Positions 8,589-16,797 of a stretch of DNA of 64,000 nucleotides are shown one piece after another. Source of the DNA: Sinomonas sp. ASV322 (lineage in GTDB: Bacteria > Actinomycetota > Actinomycetes > Actinomycetales > Micrococcaceae); the NCBI RefSeq assembly GCF_030908245.1, contig NZ_JAVFJJ010000003.1:62001-126000 (forward strand). The letters run 5' to 3'. The notes beneath the pieces are model-generated. The model saw only the letters and a program-made list of their open reading frames with translations. It did not search any database and was not told the DNA's origin. The position numbers were made by a program, and so were the translations under genes. Within the stretch, counting starts at the first letter, position 1; each line of letters opens with the position of its first letter.

Positions 8589-9275
8589 ATGACCCAGCCG
8601 ATCCTCGTCGCGTGCGCCCACGGAACCAGCAACTCCGAGGGCAAGGCCGCCATCCTGCGCGTCGTCGACGGGCTTCGCGTGGCCCGCCCCGAGGTGACCG
8701 TGCTCGACGCCTACGTCGACGTCCACGGCCCCGAGCTGCCCAACGTCGTCGGCGGCCTGCCCGCGGGGGCGCCCGCCGTCGTCGTCCCTTTGCTCCTGAG
8801 CGTCGGGTACCACGTCAAGGTAGACATCGGCAGGGCGGTCAAGTCCCGCGAGCGAACGACGGCGGCCGCTCCCCTCGGCCCCGATCCCCGCCTCGCGCGC
8901 GTGCTCGCCGAGCGCCTTGCGCAGGCGGGCCTCGCCGCGGAGGACGCGGTTGTGCTCGCCGCGGCGGGCTCCTCGAACCCGGCGGCGGCGGAAGACGTCG
9001 AGCGCCTCGCCGACATGCTGCGGCATCTCGTTCCCAACCGCATCCTGGCTGCGTACGGCGCGAGCGCCGAGCCGAGCGTTCCGGACGCGGTCGCCGAGCT
9101 CCGGGCCGAAGAAGTCGGCCGGGTTGTGGTCGCGAGCTATCTCCTCGCGCCCGGCTACTTCCACGATCAGCTCGCGAAGGCTGGCGCGGACGTCGTCGCC
9201 GCGCCGCTGCTTCCGGCCGCCGAGGTAGCCGAGATCGCGCTCGAGAGGTTCGACGAGGCCCTCGCCCGCCTCTGA
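8589..9275 (+). CDS. Sirohydrochlorin chelatase (CbiX/SirB family)
   Basis: Inserts Fe2+ into sirohydrochlorin to finish siroheme, the cofactor of the sulfite reductase encoded next. 228 aa, a two-lobed CbiX of full length. The catalytic His is in ACAHGTSN at the N-terminus (His11), and the second repeat carries the matching LLAPGYFHDQL segment with its His; the middle has VVVPLLLSVGYHVKVDI with the second active His. Located 116 nt upstream of the sulfite reductase gene, with the methyltransferase/dehydrogenase partner (17734) at the far end of the sulfur cluster. Cobalt use for B12 is unlikely as no cob genes are near. Confidence 0.85.
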   Translation: MTQPILVACAHGTSNSEGKAAILRVVDGLRVARPEVTVLDAYVDVHGPELPNVVGGLPAGAPAVVVPLLLSVGYHVKVDIGRAVKSRERTTAAAPLGPDPRLARVLAERLAQAGLAAEDAVVLAAAGSSNPAAAEDVERLADMLRHLVPNRILAAYGASAEPSVPDAVAELRAEEVGRVVVASYLLAPGYFHDQLAKAGADVVAAPLLPAAEVAEIALERFDEALARL

Positions 9276-9278
9276 GGG

Positions 9279-9315
9279 GCGTCACGCGCCACGCATTCCC
9301 CGTGACGCGAATGCG
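9279..9315. promoter_or_regulatory. Overlapping inverted repeats upstream of sulfite reductase
   Basis: GCGTCACG (9279-9286) pairs with CGTGACGC (9301-9308), and CGCATTC (9292-9298) with GAATGCG (9309-9315). They lie directly after the chelatase stop and about 75 nt before the sulfite reductase promoter. They may form a terminator or be a regulator site; the two hairpins are mutually interleaved. Confidence 0.4.
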
Positions 9316-9379
9316 AAGAAATGTTTCCCCCGGTGACATCCCGTTGCACTCACTCTGGGGACACGCCGATGGCTGTCCG

Positions 9380-9391
9380 TACCCTCGAAAC
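9380..9391 (+). promoter_or_regulatory. -10 box of the sulfite reductase operon
   Basis: TACCCT at 9380-9385, then 6 nt, then ATG 9392. Leaderless spacing for the first gene of the sir-cysH-cysD-cysN operon. Confidence 0.5.
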
Positions 9392-11164
9392 ATGACTGAC
9401 GCCACCCTCGCGCGCCCCGAACGCGGTGCAACCAAGCCGGCGCGCCCGCGCTCGTCGAAGCCCAACGGGCAGTGGAAGATCGACGGCACGGAGCCGCTCA
9501 ACGGCAATGAGGCGTGGAAGCAGGAGGACGGCGGGCTCAGTGTTCGCGAGCGGATCGAGACGATCTACGCGAAGGGCGGATTCGACTCGATCGACCCTAC
9601 CGACCTCCACGGGCGCTTCCGCTGGTGGGGCCTCTACACGCAGCGCAAGCCGGGGATTGACGGCGGCAAGACCGCGACGCTTGAGCCGGAGGAGCTTGAG
9701 GACCGCTACTTCATGATGCGCGTGCGCATCGACGGTGGCGCGCTCACGACCGAGCAGCTCCGAGTGATCGGCGGGATTTCGCGCGACTTCGCGCGCGGCA
9801 CCGCAGACATCACGGACCGCCAGAACATCCAGCTGCACTGGGTCGAGGTCGAGGACGTGCCGGAGATCTGGCGCCGTCTCGAGGCCGTCGGGCTGCACAC
9901 GACCGAGGCATGCGGCGACGTCCCGCGCGTCATCCTCGGCTCGCCCGTGGCCGGCATCTCCGCGGACGAGATCATCGACCCGACGCCGCAGATCCGCGAG
10001 ATCGCCGAGCGTTACATCGGCGACGAGAGCTTCGCGAACCTCCCGCGCAAGTTCAAGTCGGCGATCACAGGCCATCCGAGCCAGGACGTGGTCCACGAGA
10101 TCAACGACATCGCCCTCGTGGGCGTCGTCCACCCCGAGCTCGGCCCGGGCTACGACCTGTGGGTCGGCGGCGGGCTGTCGACGTCGGCGCATCTCGCCGT
10201 GCGCCTCGGCACGTTCGTGGAGCCCTCGCGCGCCGCCGAAGTGTGGGCGGGCGTCACGAGCATCTTTCGCGACTACGGCTACCGCCGCCTGCGCAACCGC
10301 GCGCGCCTCAAGTACCTCGTGCAGGACTGGGGCGCCGAGAAGTTCCGGCAAGTGCTGGAGACTGAGTACCTTTCGTCTCCGCTGCCTGACGGACCCGCGC
10401 CAGAGAAGCCGACGACGCCGGGCGACCACGTGGGCGTGCACGCCCAGAAGGATGGCCGCTTCTACGTCGGCGCGACGCCGACCGTCGGCCGCGTGTCCGG
10501 CGACGTGCTCCTCAAGCTCGCCGACCTCATCGAGGCGCACGGCTCGCAGCGGCTCCGCACGACGCCGCACCAGAAGATCGTGGTCCTCGACGTCGAGCAG
10601 GAGCGTGTCGAGTCGCTCGTGGCCGGACTCGAGGAGATCGGCCTGTACGCGAACCCGAGCCCGTGGCGGCGATCGACGATCGCGTGCACGGGCATCGAGT
10701 ACTGCAAGCTCGCGATCGTCGACACGAAGGACACCGCGACCGCGGCCGTGGCAGAGCTCGAGAAGCGCTTCGCACCCGAGAGCAGCGCGGGCACGGGTGC
10801 TGAGCAAGGTGCTGAGAACAACAGCGCGAACGCGCTCCTCAAACCCTTGACTCTTCACGTCAACGGCTGCCCGAACTCGTGCGCGCGCATCCAGACGGCG
10901 GACATTGGCCTCAAGGGCCAGCTCCTGCCCGACGGCAACGGTGGCCAGACCCCTGGCTTCCAGGTGCACCTCGGCGGCGGCCTCGCGTCCGACATTCGCT
11001 CGGAGGCCGGTACCGGGCGCACCGTCCGCGGCCTCAAGGTCACGACGGAGGACCTTCCCGACTACGTCGAGCGGGTCACGCGCAGCTACCTCGCGGGCCG
11101 CGCCGACGAGAACCAGAGCTTTGCCGAATGGGCCCTCGCGGCCGAGGAGGAGGCACTCCAATGA
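9392..11164 (+). CDS. sir: Ferredoxin-type sulfite reductase (siroheme, 4Fe-4S)
   Basis: Reduces sulfite to sulfide with six electrons. 590 aa with the duplicated NIR_SIR ferredoxin-like half and siroheme halves. The 4Fe-4S/siroheme ligands are seen as C-x5-C in ACTGIEYCKL and C-x3-C in NGCPNSCAR. The segment TDRQNIQLHW and the Arg/Lys residues of the siroheme pocket are present. There is no flavoprotein partner (CysJ) gene, so electrons probably come from ferredoxin; the FprA gene at 19087 could supply it. The Sir/nitrite reductase distinction rests on context: cysH, cysD and cysN follow in one operon with 4-nt overlaps. The start ATG 9392 lies 6 nt after a -10 box. Confidence 0.92.
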   Translation: MTDATLARPERGATKPARPRSSKPNGQWKIDGTEPLNGNEAWKQEDGGLSVRERIETIYAKGGFDSIDPTDLHGRFRWWGLYTQRKPGIDGGKTATLEPEELEDRYFMMRVRIDGGALTTEQLRVIGGISRDFARGTADITDRQNIQLHWVEVEDVPEIWRRLEAVGLHTTEACGDVPRVILGSPVAGISADEIIDPTPQIREIAERYIGDESFANLPRKFKSAITGHPSQDVVHEINDIALVGVVHPELGPGYDLWVGGGLSTSAHLAVRLGTFVEPSRAAEVWAGVTSIFRDYGYRRLRNRARLKYLVQDWGAEKFRQVLETEYLSSPLPDGPAPEKPTTPGDHVGVHAQKDGRFYVGATPTVGRVSGDVLLKLADLIEAHGSQRLRTTPHQKIVVLDVEQERVESLVAGLEEIGLYANPSPWRRSTIACTGIEYCKLAIVDTKDTATAAVAELEKRFAPESSAGTGAEQGAENNSANALLKPLTLHVNGCPNSCARIQTADIGLKGQLLPDGNGGQTPGFQVHLGGGLASDIRSEAGTGRTVRGLKVTTEDLPDYVERVTRSYLAGRADENQSFAEWALAAEEEALQ

Positions 11165-11898
11165 GCAGCACCCCGACCGACGTCCAGATCAAGCCAGCCA
11201 AGCGCTCGGCGGACGAGCTCCGCGCCCTCGCCGAGGCCGGCGCCGCCGAACTCGGCTGGGACGCGTCCGCCGAGGAGGTCATCGCCTGGGTGGCGAGGAA
11301 CTTCGCGACGGAGGCCGCCGCCGTCGCCTGTTCGATGGCCGACGCCGTGCTGCCCGCGCTCGTCGCGGACCAGCTGCCCGGCGTCGACGTGCTGTTTCTC
11401 GACACGGGGTACCACTTCCCCGAGACGTACCAGACGCGGAACGAGGTCGCGGAGAACCTGCGCGTCAACATCGTGGACGTGCTTCCGAAGCAGACCGTCG
11501 CCGAGCAGGACGCCGCCGAGGGCAAGGATCTCTTCTCCCGCGACCCGGCCCGCTGCTGCGCGCTCCGCAAGGTCGAGCCGCTGCACCGCGTGCTTGCCGG
11601 CTACGAGCTGTGGTTCACGGGCGTGCGCCGGGACGAGGCGCCGACCCGGACGAACACGCCGCTCGTGACGTTCGACGAGAAGAACGGCCTCGTCAAGGTC
11701 AACCCGGTCGCGGCATGGTCCTTCGACGAGCTCGTGCAGTACTCCGAAGACAACATCCTGCCCGTCAACCCCCTCCTGGCTCAGGGGTTCCTCTCGATCG
11801 GCTGCGCGCCGTGTACCCGCGCGGTGGCCCCAGGAGAAGACCCCAGAGCCGGCCGATGGTCCGGAACCGACAAGACAGAATGCGGACTTCACGTATGA
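11161..11898 (+). CDS. cysH: APS/PAPS reductase, iron-sulfur type
   Basis: Thioredoxin-dependent reductase that makes sulfite from adenylyl sulfate. 245 aa, PP-loop fold with DTGYHFPET. The pattern RCCALRK plus GCAPC marks the 4Fe-4S cluster of APS reductases, and the catalytic Cys is in the C-terminal ECGLH. The cluster pattern and the absence of an APS kinase gene in the operon indicate APS rather than PAPS as substrate. ATG 11161 overlaps the stop of the sulfite reductase gene by 4 nt (ATGA), so translation is coupled. Confidence 0.93.
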   Translation: MSSTPTDVQIKPAKRSADELRALAEAGAAELGWDASAEEVIAWVARNFATEAAAVACSMADAVLPALVADQLPGVDVLFLDTGYHFPETYQTRNEVAENLRVNIVDVLPKQTVAEQDAAEGKDLFSRDPARCCALRKVEPLHRVLAGYELWFTGVRRDEAPTRTNTPLVTFDEKNGLVKVNPVAAWSFDELVQYSEDNILPVNPLLAQGFLSIGCAPCTRAVAPGEDPRAGRWSGTDKTECGLHV

Positions 11899-12995
11899 GC
11901 ACCTACACCAAAGAGAGCCTCGGCGCGGTCGAGGAGCTGAGCGAGGCTGACGTGACCACCGAGGCTGGAGCGGGCAATGCCGCCCCGGGAGTGGCATCGG
12001 GCCTTAACGAGCCGCGCGCTGGGCTGATCGCAGATCAGCCGCGCGGCGAAGGGGCGGGGGCGGCATTGCCCGCGGAAGCCGGAGCCGCGCCGGACGCCGC
12101 AGGGCACCTGGGACTCCTCGACGCGCTCGAGGCCGAGTCCATTCACATCATCCGCGAGGTTGTCGCCGAGTTCGAGCGTCCCGCGATGCTGTTCTCCGGC
12201 GGCAAGGACTCCGTGGTCATGCTGCACCTCGCGGCCAAGGCGTTCTGGCCCGGGAAGGTCCCGTTTCCCGTGCTGCACGTGGATACTGGCCACAACTTCC
12301 CTGAGGTCCTCGACTTCCGCGACCGCACGGTCGCGCGGCTCGGGCTCAAGCTCGTGGTGGGCTCGGTTCAGGAGTACATCGACCGCGGCGAGCTCCAGGA
12401 GCGTGCCGACGGGACGCGCAACCCGCTCCAGACCGTGCCGCTGCTCGACACGATCACGGCGAACAAGTTCGACGCCGTGTTCGGCGGCGGCCGCCGAGAC
12501 GAGGACAAGGCCCGCGCCAAGGAGCGCATCCTCTCGCTGCGCGACGAGTTCGGCCAGTGGGACCCGCGCAACCAGCGGCCCGAACTGTGGAACCTGTACA
12601 ACGGCCGCCACACCGTAGGCCAGCATGTGCGCGCGTTCCCCATCAGCAACTGGACCGAGCTCGACATCTGGCGCTACATCGAGCGCGAGGGCATCGAGCT
12701 GCCGAGCATCTACTACGCCCACGACCGCGAGGTGTTCCAGCGCGACGGCATGTGGCGCGCTGTCGGCGAGGCGAGCCTCCCGCGCGAGGACGAGGACGTC
12801 GTCGTGCGCACGGTGCGGTACCGCACGGTGGGCGACATGTCCTGCACGGGCGCCGTGCTCTCGGACGCCTTCACGGTGGCCGATGTGGTGCGCGAGGTCG
12901 CGGCCTCGACCCTCACGGAGCGCGGGGCGACCCGCGCCGACGACCGGATCTCCGAGGCGGCGATGGAAGACCGCAAGAAGGACGGGTACTTCTGA
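11895..12995 (+). CDS. cysD: Sulfate adenylyltransferase subunit 2, with a palindrome-encoded N-terminal insert
   Basis: ATP sulfurylase small subunit; with CysN makes adenylyl sulfate from sulfate and ATP. The conserved protein starts near residue 75 (LDALEAESIHIIREV) and has the PP-loop FSGGKDSVVML and the CysD segments RRDEDKARAKER and SNWTELDIWRYI. The 366-aa length is about 60 more than usual: residues about 26-60 are coded by a 104-bp palindrome (11970-12073), rich in Gly, Ala, Pro and Arg, with no match to the family. The reading frame continues through it. Start ATG 11895 overlaps cysH by 4 nt; a later start would still need to fall before residue 75 and no good ribosome site is seen there. 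Confidence 0.92.
   Translation: MSTYTKESLGAVEELSEADVTTEAGAGNAAPGVASGLNEPRAGLIADQPRGEGAGAALPAEAGAAPDAAGHLGLLDALEAESIHIIREVVAEFERPAMLFSGGKDSVVMLHLAAKAFWPGKVPFPVLHVDTGHNFPEVLDFRDRTVARLGLKLVVGSVQEYIDRGELQERADGTRNPLQTVPLLDTITANKFDAVFGGGRRDEDKARAKERILSLRDEFGQWDPRNQRPELWNLYNGRHTVGQHVRAFPISNWTELDIWRYIEREGIELPSIYYAHDREVFQRDGMWRAVGEASLPREDEDVVVRTVRYRTVGDMSCTGAVLSDAFTVADVVREVAASTLTERGATRADDRISEAAMEDRKKDGYF
11970..12073. repeat. In-frame palindromic element inside cysD
   Basis: Outer arms 11970-11986 and 12057-12073 are a perfect 17-bp inverted repeat. A second stem lies inside: CCGCGCG (12012-12018) with CGCGCGG (12040-12046), then GCTGATC (12023-12029) with GATCAGC (12033-12039) around a GCA loop. The element keeps the cysD frame open and encodes an insert absent from the enzyme family. 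Confidence 0.8.
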
Positions 12996-14371
12996 TGACT
13001 GCTTCTCTGGACGCTTCGCTCGACCTGCCGACGCTCGAGCAGGGCACGCTCTTCCGCTTCGCGACCGCGGGCTCGGTCGACGACGGAAAGTCGACCCTCG
13101 TGGGCCGTCTTCTGCACGACTCGAAGGCGATCCTCGCCGACCAGCTCGACGCCGTGGCCCGCACGTCCGAGGCGCGTGGCTTCGGCGGCGAGAAGGGCGG
13201 GCTCGACCTCGCGCTGCTCACCGACGGCCTGCGCGCCGAGCGCGAGCAGGGCATCACGATCGACGTCGCGTACCGCTACTTCGCGACCGACCGCCGCACG
13301 TTCATCCTCGCCGACTGCCCCGGTCACGTGCAGTACACGAAGAACACGGTGACGGGCGCGTCCACGGCCGACGCCGTCGTGCTCCTCATCGACGCCCGCA
13401 AGGGCGTGCTCGAGCAGACCCGCCGGCACCTCTCCGTCGCGGCGCTGCTCCGCGTGCCGCACGTCGTCGTCGCCGTCAACAAGATCGACCTCGTCGACTT
13501 CTCGGAGGCTGTCTTTTCAACCATTTCCGCGGATGTCGCGCGGGTTGCGGGGGAGCTGGGCCTGCGCGAGGCTGTCGCCGTGCCGGTGTCCGCGCTCGAC
13601 GGCGACAACGTTGTGGACCGCTCCGACCGCACTCCGTGGTACGAGGGGCCGACGATGCTCGAGCTCCTTGAGACGCTTCCGAACACCGACGAGCTCGATG
13701 ACGCCCAGGAGGCATTCCGCTTCCCGGTCCAGACCGTGCTCCGCCCGCAGGGCGCGCTCGCGCCGGGCCTCGACGAGGACGAGTTCCGCGACTACCGCGC
13801 GTACGCGGGCCAGATCACCGAGGGCATCGTCCGCGTGGGCGACCGCGTCACCGTCGTGACCCCGGGCCAGACCGCGCGGGAGACGATCGTGGCGGGCATC
13901 GACGTCGCCGGTCGTTCGCTGCGGGAGGCCGCGGCGCCGCTGTCCGTTGCGCTGCGGCTCGCGGACGAGTTCGACGTCGCCCGCGGGGACACGATCGCGG
14001 CCGCCGGGACGCTCCCCGAGAGCACTGCGGACCTTTACGGATCGCTGTGCTGGCTCTCGACCAAGCCCCTGCGCGAGGGCGCGAAGGTCCTCGTGAAGCA
14101 CGGGACATCGACGGTTCGGGCCCTCGTGCGCTCGGTCTCCGGCCGCCTTGATCTGGACACCTTCCAGGTCACGCCCGCCTCCGGCCTCGAGCTCAACGAC
14201 ATCGGCGAGGCGCAACTCCGGCTCGCCGCGCCGCTCCCGCTCGAGCCCTACGCGGCGCACCGCCGCACGGGTGCGTTCCTCGTGATCGACCCGCAGGACG
14301 GCGCTACGCTCGCCGCCGGCATGGTCCGCGAGCATCCCGGCGACTCCGAGGACGAGCGGTACTGGATCTAA
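12995..14371 (+). CDS. cysN: Sulfate adenylyltransferase subunit 1 (GTPase)
   Basis: GTP-driven regulatory subunit of ATP sulfurylase, 458 aa. GTPase motifs are clear: G1 in SVDDGKSTL, the G2 region EQGITIDVAYR, G3 DCPGH, G4 NKID and G5 near VPVSALDG, followed by EF-Tu-like beta-barrel domains 2 and 3. The length shows there is no fused CysC kinase domain, in line with the APS-reductase route. The ATG overlaps the cysD stop (TGATG). Last gene of the operon; hairpin at 14412 follows. Confidence 0.93.
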   Translation: MTASLDASLDLPTLEQGTLFRFATAGSVDDGKSTLVGRLLHDSKAILADQLDAVARTSEARGFGGEKGGLDLALLTDGLRAEREQGITIDVAYRYFATDRRTFILADCPGHVQYTKNTVTGASTADAVVLLIDARKGVLEQTRRHLSVAALLRVPHVVVAVNKIDLVDFSEAVFSTISADVARVAGELGLREAVAVPVSALDGDNVVDRSDRTPWYEGPTMLELLETLPNTDELDDAQEAFRFPVQTVLRPQGALAPGLDEDEFRDYRAYAGQITEGIVRVGDRVTVVTPGQTARETIVAGIDVAGRSLREAAAPLSVALRLADEFDVARGDTIAAAGTLPESTADLYGSLCWLSTKPLREGAKVLVKHGTSTVRALVRSVSGRLDLDTFQVTPASGLELNDIGEAQLRLAAPLPLEPYAAHRRTGAFLVIDPQDGATLAAGMVREHPGDSEDERYWI

Positions 14372-14411
14372 GGTCGCCCTCGCTGGGCTCGCCTTCGAGG
14401 CGAACGACGAC

Positions 14412-14442
14412 GGCGCCCGTCACCTTCGCGGTGGCGGGCGCC
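14412..14442 (+). terminator. Terminator after cysN
   Basis: GGCGCCCGTCACC (14412-14424) pairs with GGTGGCGGGCGCC (14430-14442) with one wobble and a 5-nt loop, 41 nt after the cysN stop. No clear T-run follows. Confidence 0.6.
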
Positions 14443-14474
14443 GCCGCGTTCCTGCCCGTTGTTCGGGGCGGCCC

Positions 14475-14676
14475 GACGCCGGTTCACCGCATTGACGCCG
14501 GTTCGCTGCATCGACGGGGGTTGCACCCGGCGAGTGGGCGGAGAGTCGGCGCTGCCGCAGCTATCCGGCGGAACTGCGGCCAACCGGCTCGTCCCGCGAA
14601 GCGCCGTCCTCCTGTGTGACGCCGTCGTCCTGTGTGGCGCCGTCTTGTGTGACGCCGTCTTGTGTGACGCCGCGTG
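14475..14676. repeat. Degenerate tandem repeats between cysN and the sulfonate operon
   Basis: GACGCCGGTT words recur near 14475-14510. From 14614 the word GTGTGACGCCGTC recurs at 14614, 14632, 14647 and 14662 (periods 18, 15, 15). No open frame uses them. The rest of 14372-14705 shows nothing else. Confidence 0.55.
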
Positions 14677-14705
14677 ACGCACCGTGACTGACCGTGACCG
14701 GGACC

Positions 14706-14741
14706 TTGGGGCGCCCGAAGGCCGTCCTTACGCTGGAATGC
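14706..14741 (+). promoter_or_regulatory. Promoter of the cysteine leader peptide and sulfonate operon
   Basis: TTGGGG (14706-14711), 17-nt spacer, TACGCT (14729-14734), then 7 nt to ATG 14742. Both the spacing of the boxes and the gap to the ATG fit a leaderless transcript. Confidence 0.55.
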
Positions 14742-14804
14742 ATGTCCCGCAGAACCATGACCCGCGCCATGGGGCGAATGCCCCGATGTCGGGCCTGTCG
14801 CTAG
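14742..14804 (+). CDS. Leader peptide with C-terminal cysteines (putative attenuator)
   Basis: A 20-codon frame, MSRRTMTRAMGRMPRCRACR, too short for ordinary gene calling. Its ATG is 7 nt after a -10 box, so it would be read directly at the transcript 5' end. Two Cys codons (16 and 19) stand next to the stop. In mycobacteria, leaderless short frames with cysteine runs act as cysteine-responsive attenuators of sulfur operons; place and design here match that. Potential hairpins: GGGGC (14771-14775) with GCCCC (14780-14784), and GGGCC (14791-14795) with GGCCC (14804-14808); GGGGC could also pair with GCCCC at 14805-14809. Function is inference. Confidence 0.55.
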   Translation: MSRRTMTRAMGRMPRCRACR

Positions 14805-14856
14805 GCCCCTACAAGACCTTCGACCCTTCGCTGCGAGAACCCCGAGGACTCACCCG

Positions 14857-16062
14857 ATGAGCAAGAGCCCTGCCCCCGACACCGAGACTGAGAGTCAGTC
14901 CAAGACCGTCCGCATCACCGCCGATTCCGGCTCGACCCGCACGAAGCGGGGGCGGGGCCTGTGGATCGGACTTGGTGCGGCCGTCGTCGTCCTTCTTGCC
15001 GCGGTCGCGGCGTTGGCGACGGCGACCGCGAACCAGACCGCGAGCAAGCCGAGCCAGTCCGCGGCCGCCCAGAACGGGACACCCGCGGCCCAGCTCAAGC
15101 TCGGATATTTCGGCAACGTCACGCACGCGCCGGCGCTCATCGGCGTGGGGCAGGGCCTAATCGCCGACGCGCTCAAAGCCGCCGGTACGAACAGCCTCAC
15201 GACCCAGGTCTTCAACGCCGGCCCGGCCGCGATCGAGGCGCTCAACGCGGGCGCGATCGACGCCGCCTACCTCGGCCCGAACCCCGCGATCAACTCGTTC
15301 GTGCAGAGTCACGGCGAGTCGATCTCAGTGATCGCGGGCGCGGCGGCGGGCGGGGCCCAGCTCGTCGTCAAGCCCGGCATCAACTCGGCCGCGGACCTCA
15401 AGGGCAAGAAGCTCGCGAGCCCGCAGCTCGGCGGCACCCAGGATGTCGCGCTGCGCGCTTGGCTCGCACACCAGGGCCTCAAGACCACGCCGAACGGCAC
15501 GGGGGACGTCACGATCAACCCGACGGACAACGCCCAGACCCTCAAGCTGTTCCAGAACGGCCAGCTCGACGGCGCGTGGCTGCCCGAGCCGTGGGCGTCC
15601 CGCCTGGTCCTGCAGGCCGGCGGGAAGGTCCTCGTGGACGAGAAGACGCTCTGGGACGGGTCCCAGACCGGCAAGCCAGGCCTCTTCCCGACCACGATCC
15701 TCATCGTGAGCAAGAAGTTCGCCGCCGACCACCCGCAGACCGTCGAGGCGCTCCTGAAGGGCGACGTCGCCGCCATCACCTGGCTCAACAAGGCGACCCC
15801 GGCGGACAAGGCTCAGGCCGTCAACGCAGGCCTCAAGGCGGCTGCGGGCCAGGAGCTGCCCGCGGATGTCATCAACCGCGCGCTCGAGAACATCACGTTC
15901 ACCGTGGACCCGCTTGCGGGCGCGTACCCGAAGCTGCTCCAGGACGGGGTCGCGGCGGGCGTCACGAAGACCGCCGACCTCAACGGCCTCTTCGATCTGA
16001 CCGCGCTCAACCGGGTCTCGGGCCAGCCCAAGGTCAGCGCCGCAGGACTGGGACAGGACTAG
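14857..16062 (+). CDS. Sulfonate/sulfur-compound ABC transporter substrate-binding protein (SsuA-like)
   Basis: 401-aa binding protein of the NMT1/SsuA type. Unlike the usual lipoprotein it has a charged N-terminus and one hydrophobic span (about residues 34-58) with no lipobox, so it is either membrane-anchored or cleaved after TATA. The mature part has LKLGYFGNVTHAPALIGVGQG, IDAAYLGPNPAI, GKKLASPQLGGTQD and the LPEPWASRL motif typical of this family. Start ATG 14857 has GAGGA 12 nt upstream. First gene of a set with ATPase and permease; the operon lies after a cysteine leader peptide and inside sulfur genes, which points to sulfonates or sulfate esters as substrates. Confidence 0.85.
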   Translation: MSKSPAPDTETESQSKTVRITADSGSTRTKRGRGLWIGLGAAVVVLLAAVAALATATANQTASKPSQSAAAQNGTPAAQLKLGYFGNVTHAPALIGVGQGLIADALKAAGTNSLTTQVFNAGPAAIEALNAGAIDAAYLGPNPAINSFVQSHGESISVIAGAAAGGAQLVVKPGINSAADLKGKKLASPQLGGTQDVALRAWLAHQGLKTTPNGTGDVTINPTDNAQTLKLFQNGQLDGAWLPEPWASRLVLQAGGKVLVDEKTLWDGSQTGKPGLFPTTILIVSKKFAADHPQTVEALLKGDVAAITWLNKATPADKAQAVNAGLKAAAGQELPADVINRALENITFTVDPLAGAYPKLLQDGVAAGVTKTADLNGLFDLTALNRVSGQPKVSAAGLGQD

Positions 16063-16071
16063 GAGCCACGT

Positions 16072-16797
16072 ATGACCGTACTGCTCGAGAACCTCGGCAA
16101 GCGCTTCGGCGACGGCGCGCCCGTGCTCGACGGCGTGAACGCCACCATCCACACGGGCGAGTTCGTGGCCCTTCTGGGCGCGTCCGGCTGCGGCAAGTCG
16201 ACGCTGCTCAACATCATCGCGGGTCTCGAGCGGCCATCGGCTGGCGCACTTGAGGTGCCCGCGGACGGCGCCGCGTTCATGTTCCAGGACGCCGCGCTCT
16301 ATCCGTGGCTCACGGCCCGGGGCAACGTCGAGCTTGCGCTCAAGCTGCGCGGCGTCGACAAGGCGGAGCGGCGCTCCCGCGCGACCGAACTCCTCGACCT
16401 CGTCCACCTGGGCGAGGCCGCGGACAAGCGCCCCCACGAGCTCTCGGGCGGCATGCGCCAGCGCGTCGCCCTGGCCCGCGCGCTGAGCCAGGACCGCGAG
16501 GTCCTCCTCATGGACGAGCCGTTCGCAGCGCTCGACGCCATCACACGCGACCTCCTGCACGAAGAGCTCACGCGCATCTGGCGCGAGACAGGCCGCACCA
16601 TTATTTTTGTCACCCACAATGTGCGCGAGGCCGTGCGCCTCGGGCAGCGCGTCCTCCTGCTCTCGTCCCGCCCGGGACGCGTTGTGAGCGAGTGGGATGT
16701 GCCCGACGTCGTCAAGGACGACGCCGCAGCTGTCGCCGCCCTGACGGCGGACATCACGACCCGCCTGCGCGAGGAGATCCGACGCCATGGCAAGTAA
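16072..16797 (+). CDS. ABC transporter ATP-binding protein (SsuB-like)
   Basis: Cytoplasmic ATPase of the sulfonate-type importer, 241 aa. Walker A is GASGCGKST, the Q-loop MFQD, signature LSGGMRQRVALARAL, Walker B LLMDEPFAALD and the switch His in FVTHN. 9 nt separate it from the binding-protein gene and its end overlaps the permease gene by 11 nt. Confidence 0.92.
   Translation: MTVLLENLGKRFGDGAPVLDGVNATIHTGEFVALLGASGCGKSTLLNIIAGLERPSAGALEVPADGAAFMFQDAALYPWLTARGNVELALKLRGVDKAERRSRATELLDLVHLGEAADKRPHELSGGMRQRVALARALSQDREVLLMDEPFAALDAITRDLLHEELTRIWRETGRTIIFVTHNVREAVRLGQRVLLLSSRPGRVVSEWDVPDVVKDDAAAVAALTADITTRLREEIRRHGK

Noticed and set aside
14372-14705. A gene within the cysN downstream region
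   Set aside because: Frames there are short, made of tandem repeats and lack start signals.
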